From Acidobacteriota bacterium (lineage in GTDB: Bacteria > Acidobacteriota > Terriglobia > Bryobacterales > Bryobacteraceae), in assembly GCA_003223115.1 (NCBI GenBank), contig QHXW01000181.1:1-33508 (forward strand): 33,508 bases of DNA. The letters are read 5' to 3'. This document shows, in pieces, positions 1-6,889 of this stretch (positions within the stretch are counted from its first letter, which is position 1; each line of letters begins with the position of its first letter). The translations under genes and the position numbers were made by a program. The notes beneath the pieces are model-generated. The model made no database searches and had not been told where the DNA came from. It was given only the letters and a program-made list of their open reading frames with translations.

Positions 1-146
1 GAAGCTTCAAGAGCAAAGAACAACTGTGCGAGGCTATTGAAGCCTTCTTCCGGAGGCACAACGAGCGCGCCAAACCATTCCGCTGGCGGAAGCGCGAAGT
101 GAAGGGCAGCCAGCTTCAAAATACAATTGTTAATTTACTCAATTAA
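1..146 (+). CDS. IS630-family transposase, C-terminal fragment (cut by window start)
   Basis: The open frame enters from the window edge (first full codon at base 3) and ends with TAA at 144-146, giving 47 residues. The tail reads ...EAIEAFFRRHNERAKPF..., followed by WRKREVKGSQLQ. This resembles the last part of IS630-type DDE transposases, in which a helix with 'HN....PF.W' closes the protein. The catalytic DDE part would lie outside the window, so whether the element is complete cannot be judged. The terminal inverted repeat should lie within about 100 bases after the stop, but I could not define it without the other end. Confidence 0.6.
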   Translation, partial: SFKSKEQLCEAIEAFFRRHNERAKPFRWRKREVKGSQLQNTIVNLLN

Positions 147-232
147 GCACTAGTAGCTAGCCGTCATGGCGACCGACAACGATCCAACCGTCGGAGAGGA
201 AGCCCCTGGATGCGAAATGGGGCACCGGAATT

Positions 233-763
233 CTAGAATGTATAGTCTGGCGGCTTGATGGCCTTCACCCGCAGGTAAATGACCGCCTGTCCACGGTGAT
301 GCGCGGTGTGCGTGAAATAACTCCAAAGCCATTCGAAACCGGTCAGATGGCTGGCGGGCGGGCCAACCACCGTATTCATGTGCTCCGGGCTCATGGAAGC
401 GACCGCGTTATTACAGAAGTCAAAAGAGTCGTTCAGAAACTCGATGGCCGCTTCCTTTTCAATGTCCACATTCCCCTTGTCCTTGGCCAACTCGGCGATC
501 TTTAATGGGAGCCTCGGCCGGGGCATGCCGCTAGCATTGGCACACGCATCGAGATTGACCGCCGCGATGTGCCTCATCAACTGGCCGAAGGTCATCTCCT
601 CCGGATCCGGACGGAAATTGTAACTTTCGGCAGGCATGCTGCTGGCTACAGCAATCGTGAATTCGGCCAACGTCTTCCAACGTTCCACCAAAGCGTCTTT
701 GACCGTGGTCTGCGCGAGAACTGGAAGCGCCACCGTCAGGATGATTAAGAGGTTACTCTTCAT
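233..763 (-). CDS. DinB-family protein, secreted (176 aa)
   Basis: This encodes a DinB/YfiT-like four-helix-bundle protein. The family binds a divalent metal through three histidines, and many members are putative metal-dependent transferases or hydrolases of unknown substrate. A conserved-type His sits in 'QLMRHIAAVN' and a further His cluster in 'THTAHHRGQ', the usual positions of the metal triad. An open frame extends upstream to 820, but I place the start at the ATG at 763. It follows an AGGGGAA ribosome site and begins a clear signal peptide (MKSNLLIILTVALPVLAQ), so the protein is probably exported. It stands alone between the IS630 tail and mreB, which reads the other way. Substrate and partner are unknown. 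Confidence 0.8.
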   Translation of the reverse strand: MKSNLLIILTVALPVLAQTTVKDALVERWKTLAEFTIAVASSMPAESYNFRPDPEEMTFGQLMRHIAAVNLDACANASGMPRPRLPLKIAELAKDKGNVDIEKEAAIEFLNDSFDFCNNAVASMSPEHMNTVVGPPASHLTGFEWLWSYFTHTAHHRGQAVIYLRVKAIKPPDYTF

Positions 764-877
764 GGTTTCCCCTGGGACTTCAATCCATAGCGCAGGATAA
801 CGGTGAGCGCAACTGCGCAAACTTCGATTGAAGCGACCGGCCGAAGTTGGCTCTCAGCCGACCGGCACGCCTGCATT

Positions 878-917
878 TGTTAGCGTTCAACAGTTAATGT
901 TAGCGTTCAACGGTTAA
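878..917. repeat. Tandem 20-bp repeat ending in a palindrome, upstream of mreB
   Basis: Two back-to-back 20-bp units, 878-897 and 898-917, differ at a single position (TGTTAGCGTTCAAC[A/G]GTTAA). The second unit runs into a perfect 10-bp palindrome CGGTTAACCG at 911-920. They lie 54-93 bases before the mreB start, just upstream of the candidate -35 box. That position fits a regulator binding site, but no regulator can be named from the sequence. Confidence 0.6.
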
Positions 918-929
918 CCGAATCCAACC

Positions 930-958
930 TTGTCTTTCTTGGCGGGGACCGATACTTT
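930..958 (+). promoter_or_regulatory. Candidate mreB promoter
   Basis: TTGTCT (930-935) and TACTTT (953-958) are separated by 17 bases. Transcription would begin close to 965, leaving almost no leader before the ATG at 971. The boxes match the sigma-70 consensus only moderately (4/6 and 3/6), so this is a tentative call. Confidence 0.3.
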
Positions 959-970
959 CATAAGAGTCCT

Positions 971-1999
971 ATGACCAGCCGCTCACTATTGCGCATGTTT
1001 TCATCCGATCTCGCCATCGATCTGGGTACGGCGAACACTTTGGTATATGCCACGGGCAAGGGCATCGTGGTCGATGAGCCTTCCATCGTCGCTATCAACA
1101 AAAAGACCGGAAAAGTCGAGAGCGTTGGAAAGGACGCGAAAGAAATGCTGGGCCGCACACCGGGGTACATGGTCGCGATCCAGCCTATGCGGGATGGAGT
1201 GATTGCCGACTTCGATGCGGCGGAAGAGATGTTGCAAAATTTCATACAGAAGGCCCATCAAAGGAAACGCCTAGTGCACCCGCGCATTGTCATGGGCATA
1301 CCCAGTGAGACCACGGACGTGGAAAGGCGCGCGGTGCTGGATGCGGCCTATCGTGCCAAAGCCAGTGAAGTGCACCTGGTGGACCAAGCCATGGTCGCGG
1401 CGATCGGCGCCGGACTTCCCGTGACTGAAGCGACTGGCAACATGGTGGTCGATATCGGTGGCGGCACTACAGATATTGCTGTGATCTCTCTTTCCGGTAT
1501 CGTCTACTCTCGCTCCGTGCGTGTCGCCGGCAACCTGATGGATGAGAAAATCATCGAGCACCTCAGGCACGGGCACAACCTGGTGATCGGAGAGCGCACG
1601 GCCGAAGCAATCAAGACGGAGGTGGGCTCAGCCTACCCGTCGGACCGGCCCGCAAGCATGGACGTCAAAGGGCGGGATGTACTAAAAGGTATCCCGAGAA
1701 CAGTTTCTGTTCGAGAGGAAGAGATCCGGCAAGCGCTATCCGGATGCGTCTCTTTGATTGTTCAGGCAATTCGCGTGGCGCTCGAACGCATACCGCCGGA
1801 GCTGAGCGCGGACATCAGTGATCGGGGAATCGTACTGACCGGCGGCGGTTCTCTGCTGAAAAATCTTGACAAGCGGATCCAAACAGAAACCAATCTTCCA
1901 GTTTCCTTGGCCGAAGATCCTCTGACTTCTGTGGTTATGGGGACTGCCAAAATGTTAGAGGATTTCAGCCTCCTCCGGAAACTCGCCATCCTGAACTAA
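971..1999 (+). CDS. mreB: Rod-shape actin homologue MreB (342 aa), stand-alone copy
   Basis: MreB forms membrane-bound filaments that organise the elongation machinery of the cell wall. The ATP-binding motifs of the actin fold are visible: 'AIDLGTANTLVY' (phosphate-1, about residues 15-26), 'DIGGGTTDIAV' (phosphate-2, about 161-171) and 'LTGGGSLLK' near the C-terminus. Length is normal for the family. The segment that usually reads 'EEPMAAAIG' here reads 'DQAMVAAIG' (residues 138-146), so the Glu regarded as catalytic is Gln139. No mreC, mreD, pbp2 or rodA follows; the next gene is convergent and the two stop codons abut (1997-1999 and 2000-2002). The ATG at 971 has a weak AAGAG site; an ATG eight codons further on is the alternative. 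The divergence and isolation suggest a secondary paralogue rather than the main mreB. Confidence 0.93.
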   Translation: MTSRSLLRMFSSDLAIDLGTANTLVYATGKGIVVDEPSIVAINKKTGKVESVGKDAKEMLGRTPGYMVAIQPMRDGVIADFDAAEEMLQNFIQKAHQRKRLVHPRIVMGIPSETTDVERRAVLDAAYRAKASEVHLVDQAMVAAIGAGLPVTEATGNMVVDIGGGTTDIAVISLSGIVYSRSVRVAGNLMDEKIIEHLRHGHNLVIGERTAEAIKTEVGSAYPSDRPASMDVKGRDVLKGIPRTVSVREEEIRQALSGCVSLIVQAIRVALERIPPELSADISDRGIVLTGGGSLLKNLDKRIQTETNLPVSLAEDPLTSVVMGTAKMLEDFSLLRKLAILN

Positions 2000-3196
2000 T
2001 CAGCGCACCGGCTTTTCGGCCGGCGTTTCCACCGAAGCCGGGGTTTTCAGTCGTTGTTCCAAAGCAATATACAACGCCTTGGTGGCTTCCGCGTTGTCGG
2101 GGTAGCGGCGGACCACTTCGCGAATCTCCGCGATTCCTTCATCCCACCGGCCTAGACGGCAGAGCACCAGACCGAGGTTCAATCGAAACCCGCCATGCTC
2201 CGGATCGAGCTCGAGCGCAGCCCTGTACCTTTCCAATGCGGCGTGAAGGTTGCCTGTCTTCTCCATCTCCACGCCTTCGTTGTTGAGCTTTGCCGCCTGT
2301 ATCGCGGTCTTCGACGCCAGGCTTCTTTGGCGCAGCAGCTCCGCGATCCTGGCTTCCACGCGCTTGGCTTCCTCACCCTGCCCATTTGCGCGCAAAGCCA
2401 TTTGCAGGTTGTAGAGTGTGGCCCTGTCGTCTGGATCCAGCCGCAAAGCTTGGCGCAGGTGTTCGACGGCGAGGTGCGGTTTGCGGCCGTGCAAATACTC
2501 CGAGCCCAGCCGAAACTGAGCTTTGCCGTTTTTCGGATCGATCCGGACGGACCGCTCGAGGGCGGTCAGCGCACCCGCATCATCCAGCAGATTGCGCTTC
2601 ACGGCGCCCAGATCCGACCAGGCTTCCGCGAAATCAGGGCGCAATTGGACTGCGCGCTCCAGGTCAGCCAGGGCGGCTTCGAGCTCGTTCTGCTCGCCAT
2701 GAATTCCGGCTCGAAGATAGTAAGCCCGGGCTGCCGCCGGCGTATCGCCCTGAATCTGGATGGCGCGGTCCAAGTGCTCGCGCGCCAGACTCCACTCCCC
2801 CGACTGCGCCAGAATCAGCGAGAGGTCAAGATGCGCACCGGCCAGCCTGGGATTGAGCTCGATCGCTTTTTCGAAGGCCTCCCGGGCAGCCTTGGTTTCG
2901 ACAAATCGAGCCAGTGCCATCCCGAGCGCCCGGTACGCCTCTGCCGAGTCCGGTTTCAGCCGCACGGCTTCAGTCAATTGCTGAATGGAATCCGAACGGC
3001 TCCCCTCGAGGGCCAATGTTGTTCCCAACATGATGTGGGCGTCGGCGTTGCGCGGATCTGCAGCGACTATCCGGCGAAGCATCGCCACGGCGCTGTGCCT
3101 CGAGCCCTTGGACAGCAGCTCCCGCACCTGGTCGAGAGAAGGTTGCGCGGCAAGCGCATGAACTGCGCAAACGAGGCACAGTGTGACTTGAATCAT
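2000..3196 (-). CDS. Secreted TPR-repeat protein, start rebuilt by element insertion (398 aa)
   Basis: A chain of tetratricopeptide repeats (A..LG..L...G....A...+A+.L.P) covers nearly the whole protein after a signal peptide; it is probably a periplasmic or secreted scaffold for protein-protein contacts. The current start, ATG at 3196, lies inside the end of the 3182-4255 element and gives MIQVTLCLVCAVHALAAQ, a workable signal peptide. If the element and one copy of its CACAG duplication are removed, the frame joins an ATG at 4281 and reads MRRLAIILCLVCAVHA..., an even more typical signal peptide. That ATG overlaps the upstream gene's stop as ATGA. The gene was therefore the last member of the operon that begins at the DeoR gene. 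A second in-frame ATG at 3217 also comes from the element. No good ribosome site precedes either start, so expression may be low. Confidence 0.8.
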   Translation of the reverse strand: MIQVTLCLVCAVHALAAQPSLDQVRELLSKGSRHSAVAMLRRIVAADPRNADAHIMLGTTLALEGSRSDSIQQLTEAVRLKPDSAEAYRALGMALARFVETKAAREAFEKAIELNPRLAGAHLDLSLILAQSGEWSLAREHLDRAIQIQGDTPAAARAYYLRAGIHGEQNELEAALADLERAVQLRPDFAEAWSDLGAVKRNLLDDAGALTALERSVRIDPKNGKAQFRLGSEYLHGRKPHLAVEHLRQALRLDPDDRATLYNLQMALRANGQGEEAKRVEARIAELLRQRSLASKTAIQAAKLNNEGVEMEKTGNLHAALERYRAALELDPEHGGFRLNLGLVLCRLGRWDEGIAEIREVVRRYPDNAEATKALYIALEQRLKTPASVETPAEKPVR

Positions 3197-3206
3197 AAAA
3201 TGGCCG
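3182..3206 (+). repeat. Left terminal inverted repeat of outer element
   Basis: A 25-bp end that is 24/25 identical to the complement of 4231-4255. Read on the minus strand it contains the ATG now used as start of the TPR gene at 2000-3196. A second motif copy follows at 3209-3229. Confidence 0.8.
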
Positions 3207-3229
3207 TCTTGAACCATAATGTGGCCAGT

Positions 3230-3255
3230 GCCGGCGCCGCCGCCGCGGCGCCGGC
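3230..3255. other. GC-only stem-loop inside the outer element
   Basis: A perfect 11-bp stem (3230-3240 with 3245-3255) and a 4-base loop, made only of G and C. It lies 34 bases upstream of the new TPR start on the minus strand. There is no T-run on either side, so it is not a standard terminator. It may hinder transcription or replication, but this is inference. Confidence 0.5.
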
Positions 3256-3752
3256 GGCTGTCCCTTGAATTATAAACTGGTGCAACTTATCCGTCCTCAA
3301 CCCCACGATTGAGTTCTTGCCTGACTTTTGCCTGACCTGCCGAAGGGCTGCGCGACCCACCTCGAGATTGAGGTAGTCCGAACTTGTCAGAAGCAGGAGG
3401 AGGTGTTTTCAAGCGATCTTGACACCCCTTGCATGTAGTTGATAAGCGGCCTCTCTAACCTCCACTCGTGCTCGGTCTCTCCTGCGCGGACCGTCTGGTA
3501 ATCCGCAAACTGAGCAATGACTTGGAAATGCCTGTTAATGTATAGGTGTATTAGGTCACACGTACAGGCGGGCTATAAACAGATTACAAAGACTTTGTGT
3601 CGGCTCCAGGATGCTCGGCGTCGCTCCTGTCCCCCATACTCCCGGCCACATTATGATTCAAAATCGAAACTTGCGGCCACTTTATGGTTTCAGTTGAGAT
3701 GGCGTGTGACTGGTTAACGCTCCTAGGGCCTACGGAGGCTGCCTGCGATCCC

Positions 3753-3779
3753 TGTGCCTTGAAGCATAAAGTGGCAGTG
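3753..3779 (+). repeat. Left terminal inverted repeat of nested element
   Basis: A 27-bp end, 26/27 identical to the complement of 4173-4199. A second copy of the motif follows at 3783-3801. Confidence 0.75.
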
Positions 3780-4037
3780 CTGTGAAGCATAAAATGGCAG
3801 TGTCGCAACTGGAAGTCCTTTAGCCCACAGCCAATTCTGGATGGCCGAGTCGATTTGAAGCATAACTTGGCAGTAAGTACAAAAAGGAAGCCTAAGTTGG
3901 CAGTAAGTGCAGACCGCAGCAGGCTAGCCATCCGCGATGCTCAACCGGCAGTGCGGGGAGGGATTCTGTGCTCGGAGGGTGGAAGCGCAATTTGGGTTCC
4001 GGAAGCAAACCCTAACAAAATGTGGCACAAAGGTTTA

Positions 4038-4061
4038 TATAGGTGCGATACAACACCTATA
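4038..4061. other. 8-bp hairpin in nested element
   Basis: TATAGGTG (4038-4045) and its complement CACCTATA (4054-4061) flank an 8-base loop. TATAGGTG also occurs at 3541. The function is unknown. Confidence 0.4.
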
Positions 4062-4172
4062 CTAAACTAAGCCGACGGCGAAGAGTTTGGCGCGCCACAC
4101 CAACATCGACAGACATGTTCATAATGTGGCACCCCTACCATCATCATCATTTGGGAAGCGAATGTTGGCAGT

Positions 4173-4199
4173 CACTGCCAATTTATGCTTCAAGGCACA
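4173..4199 (-). repeat. Right terminal inverted repeat of nested element
   Basis: Mirror of 3753-3779. It overlaps a 17-bp palindrome TTGGCAGTCACTGCCAA at 4165-4181. Confidence 0.75.
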
Positions 4200-4230
4200 A
4201 TCCCCGGCGGCCACATTATGGTTACAATCG

Positions 4231-4255
4231 CGGCCATTTTATGATTCAAGTTACA
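4231..4255 (-). repeat. Right terminal inverted repeat of outer element
   Basis: Mirror of 3182-3206 with one mismatch, followed directly by the CACAG target duplication. A second motif copy lies just inside at 4208-4227. Confidence 0.8.
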
Positions 4256-4277
4256 CACAGGATGATTGCCAGACGCC

Positions 4278-5198
4278 TCATCTGCGCTCTCTGGTGCGCA
4301 AAGGAATGGTTGCCGCTTCACTCATCCGGGCATACTTCTGCGCGGAGTCCTTGTCGCCGAGGCGCGCATAAATCTGGACCAGCAGATTGTAGACCTGGAG
4401 ATCGAGAATGTAGCCGCCTGGATCCGCCAGGGCCAGCGCGTGCTCGGCATCGGCACGGGCGTCCTGCAGCTTATCCAGCCGCAGATTCAACCGCGCATGT
4501 TCGTAGGAAACGGCGCGTGTGCCGGGCGCGAGGCGTAAGGCGCGATCCAGATGCGTCTGGCTCTCCGTGAGCCGGTTGAGCTTGAGCAGCAGCCGCCCGT
4601 AGTTGTAGTCCAAGAACGGGTCGGCCATCGTCCCTTGATTGATCAATAGGGCTTTCTGGTAGGCTGCTTCGGCCTTGCGGATCTCGCCCAGTGGCTCGAG
4701 ATTCAGCGCCAGATAATCGTAGGCGCGCGCATCATGAGGCCGCAATTCGGTGACCTTCACGAATTCCGCTACGGCTTCTCCATGCCGGCGGTTGCTGTCG
4801 TAGAGCGTGCCGAGTTGATAGTGCGTTTCGGCATTGTTCGGATCGAGCTTGCATGCCTTCTCGAGAAGTTCCTGAGCTCGCGGCCCCTGGTTTTGCAAGA
4901 CCAGCATCTGGCCGCGCAAGAGCAGAACATCCGGATTCTCAGGAGCGTTGAGCATCGCCAGTTCTGAAAAGGTGTTGGCGCGCCGGTAATCTCCTTGCTC
5001 ATAATGCAGCCGGCCCAGTGCCAGGACCACTTTCCAGCAGCCAAGATAACCGGATTCAAGCGGTGCCAGAATGCGAGCAGCTTCGTCCACGTGCCGCTCG
5101 GCGAGAGCCGGGCCAGCAACCTTCAACTGCGCCTCCGTGCCTGCACACGCATCGGCGCCAGCCTGTCCCAGAAGCAAAGCGGCGGCCAACAAAATCAT
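4278..5198 (-). CDS. Secreted TPR-repeat protein (306 aa)
   Basis: A short signal peptide (MILLAAALLLGQAGADA) is followed by about six to seven tetratricopeptide repeats, for example 'AETHYQLGTLYDSNRRHGEA' and 'ARAYDYLALNLEPLGEI'. It probably works as a binding scaffold outside the cytoplasm. The start ATG overlaps the stop of the CRTAC1-like gene as ATGA (5195-5198), which implies translational coupling. Its own stop at 4278-4280 likewise overlaps the ancestral ATG (4279-4281) of the next TPR gene, now separated by the element insertion. The CRTAC1-TPR-TPR order suggests the three products act together, but no function is known to me beyond the repeat type. Confidence 0.88.
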   Translation of the reverse strand: MILLAAALLLGQAGADACAGTEAQLKVAGPALAERHVDEAARILAPLESGYLGCWKVVLALGRLHYEQGDYRRANTFSELAMLNAPENPDVLLLRGQMLVLQNQGPRAQELLEKACKLDPNNAETHYQLGTLYDSNRRHGEAVAEFVKVTELRPHDARAYDYLALNLEPLGEIRKAEAAYQKALLINQGTMADPFLDYNYGRLLLKLNRLTESQTHLDRALRLAPGTRAVSYEHARLNLRLDKLQDARADAEHALALADPGGYILDLQVYNLLVQIYARLGDKDSAQKYARMSEAATIPLRTRERR

Positions 5199-6859
5199 TC
5201 TTCCGTTACCTTGAGGATGCGATCGGCTGCCAGGTCCTTGAGCACTTGCACCGTTCCGCTGGGCCAGCGAAGCTCGATCTCCCGAATCCGTGCGTCGGCG
5301 CCCAAGCCGAAGTGCACGCGGCGGTCGGAGGAACTCACATAACCCACCGAAGTCGTCACCTGGTTGTATTGTACGCGCCCGGATTGCCCAACCAACTTGA
5401 TGCGGGTTCCGATACCGTCACGGTTGCTCCGGCGGCCATCGGTCTCAATCATGACCCAGTGGTTTGGGCCCGGCGAAGTATTGTAAAGGATCTCGGCCGG
5501 CTGGCCGATCGCCGAAACCACCACATCGATCTTCCCATCGTTGTTCAGGTCCCCGAAGGCCGAACCGCGATGCGCGCGCGCCATCTGCAAAGCCGGACCC
5601 ACCTTCGCTGTGGCATCGGCAAAGGTGCCGTTCCCCATGTTGCGGAACACGGCGTTCGCCTGCTGGTATTGATGATGGCTATAGAGGTGCACGTTTTCGC
5701 TCACGTGCGAATTCGTGAAGAACAGATCTTTATGACCGTCGTTGTCGAAATCGAACGCCCCTACGCTCCAGCCGGAAAGTAAGTTGGACGCCAATCCCAT
5801 TCCGGACTTGTACGTCGCATCTTCAAACAGCCTCCCCGCCATATTCACGCGCAGTGAAAAGGTCTCGCCCGCGAGAGCCGTCATAATCAGGTCCGGGTAG
5901 CCGTCATTGTTGAGGTCCCGGAAATCCGCTCCCATGCTCGACGCCGGGACGCCGTCTTCGGTATATGCGACGTTCGCAAGCACACCCATTTCCTCAAACG
6001 TTTTGCCGCTCATGTTGCGGAACAGAAAGTTGCGCTCATTATCGTTGGCCACGAAGATGTCGATGAAGCCGTCGCCATCGAAATCAGCCACCGCGACACC
6101 CATCCCCTTGCCTACATGCTGGGCAATGCCGGTGGCGCGAGAGACGTCGGTAAACGTGCCGTCGCCATTGTTGTGGTAGAGAAAATTGTGGGTGCCTTTG
6201 TAGAGCCCGGGGGAACACGAGAGGCGCTTCCCCGGTTCGCCGCAGATGTGCGCGTTTTCCGGGGACCAGTCCAGATAATTCGAAACGAACAGATCCAGCC
6301 GCCTATCGCTGTCGTAATCCAGCCACGCCGCGCCCACCGACCAGAGTTTCCTCCCGGATTCATCCAGGCCTTGAACGCCGGCTTTCTGTGTAACATCTCT
6401 GAAGGTGCCGTCCCGATTGTTGTGATAGAGGGTGTTGCGGTTGACGCCCGCGACAAATAAGTCCGGGTAGCCGTCGTTGTCGTAGTCGCTACAGGCCACG
6501 CCCATGCTGTAGCCGGCGCCGGCGACGCCGGTCTGTGCAGTTACATCCGTGAAGGTGCCGTCATGATTGTTGTGATAAAGGCGGTTGTAAAACGAGGCGT
6601 CGTCCTTTTCGAGACCAGGGATGCGGGCGCCGTTGGTGAAGAAGATGTCCAGGTAGCCGTCCCGATCGAAATCCAGAAGCGCCACGCCGCCCAGAACGCT
6701 ATCGATGATGGGTTTATCCGGGGTCGGACTGTTATTCAGGACAAAGTCGATGCTCGACAGGCGCTGCCGGTCCTCGAACCGGATCGGCCCTCCGATCTGG
6801 GAGAACAGCACTGCCGGCAAGATCAGAGTGAACGCGCGCCGCCACGCTGAATGATTCAA
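5195..6859 (-). CDS. CRTAC1-like FG-GAP/VCBS repeat protein with ASPIC/UnbV C-terminus (554 aa)
   Basis: After a signal peptide (MNHSAWRRAFTLILPAVLFS), about ten beta-propeller blades carry calcium-binding loops of the form D.D.DG..DL, for example 'DFDRDGYLDIFF', 'DYDNDGYPDLFV', 'DFDGDGFIDIFV' and 'DLNNDGKIDVVV'. The last ~70 residues (from 'RDGIGTRIKLV' to the end, with 'VHFGLG' and 'RWPSG') match the ASPIC/UnbV domain. Such proteins are exported and are thought to bind ligands or glycans; no enzyme activity is assigned. The start codon is TTG (6857-6859), eight bases behind AAGGA. It follows the fucosidase by 30 bases and overlaps the next TPR gene by 4 bases, so it sits mid-operon. Confidence 0.93.
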   Translation of the reverse strand: MNHSAWRRAFTLILPAVLFSQIGGPIRFEDRQRLSSIDFVLNNSPTPDKPIIDSVLGGVALLDFDRDGYLDIFFTNGARIPGLEKDDASFYNRLYHNNHDGTFTDVTAQTGVAGAGYSMGVACSDYDNDGYPDLFVAGVNRNTLYHNNRDGTFRDVTQKAGVQGLDESGRKLWSVGAAWLDYDSDRRLDLFVSNYLDWSPENAHICGEPGKRLSCSPGLYKGTHNFLYHNNGDGTFTDVSRATGIAQHVGKGMGVAVADFDGDGFIDIFVANDNERNFLFRNMSGKTFEEMGVLANVAYTEDGVPASSMGADFRDLNNDGYPDLIMTALAGETFSLRVNMAGRLFEDATYKSGMGLASNLLSGWSVGAFDFDNDGHKDLFFTNSHVSENVHLYSHHQYQQANAVFRNMGNGTFADATAKVGPALQMARAHRGSAFGDLNNDGKIDVVVSAIGQPAEILYNTSPGPNHWVMIETDGRRSNRDGIGTRIKLVGQSGRVQYNQVTTSVGYVSSSDRRVHFGLGADARIREIELRWPSGTVQVLKDLAADRILKVTEE

Positions 6860-6889
6860 GAAGTCCTTCCGAACATGGCCCGGCAGCAG

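Larger units (their letters stand above)
3753..4199. mobile_element. Nested transposase-less element, 447 bp, with 5-bp target duplication
   Basis: Inverted ends 3753-3779 and 4173-4199 match at 26 of 27 bases and begin TGTGCCTTGAAGCATAAA. The 5-bp flank ATCCC is present on both sides (3748-3752 and 4200-4204). The ends closely resemble those of the surrounding element, so both belong to one family but to different subtypes (GGCCG against GGCAGTG after the shared core). Inside are further motif copies at 3783, 3855, 3886 and 4154, and a hairpin at 4038-4061. No coding region is credible; open frames here are short and made of repeat sequence. Confidence 0.72.
3182..4255. mobile_element. Transposase-less element, 1074 bp, with 5-bp target duplication
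   Basis: The ends are inverted repeats (3182-3206 and 4231-4255; 24 of 25 bases match) beginning TGTGACTTGAATC on the left and TGTAACTTGAATC on the complement of the right. CACAG flanks both sides (3177-3181 and 4256-4260). Behind each end stands a second copy of the motif TTGAAnCATAAnnTGGC, an arrangement reminiscent of the multiple terminal repeats of IS21-type elements; the family assignment is inference. No transposase is visible. From 3286 to 3643 I see only a short minus-strand open stretch (3387-3572, no start codon, no recognised family). Further motif copies sit at 3265, 3644 and 3675. The second element at 3753-4199 is nested inside. Confidence 0.75.

Noticed and set aside
2195-3268. 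Long plus-strand open frame (357 codons) opposite the TPR gene
   Set aside because: It is an antisense shadow of a GC-rich repeat gene; the residue pattern has no domain, and the minus-strand TPR repeats explain the sequence.
4138-4150. CAT repeat run
   Set aside because: A short chance run of about four units in repeat-derived DNA with no coding context.
3182-4255. The motif array as a CRISPR
   Set aside because: Copies occur in both directions with irregular spacing and no uniform spacers, and the segment has inverted ends with target duplications.
4043-4570. Plus-strand open frame across the element end and TPR gene
   Set aside because: It runs through repeat DNA and then antisense to the TPR gene; no ribosome site or recognisable protein.
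5018-5782. Plus-strand open frame (254 codons) over the CRTAC1/TPR junction
   Set aside because: It covers the antisense of two well-supported genes whose ATGA overlap is explained on the minus strand.
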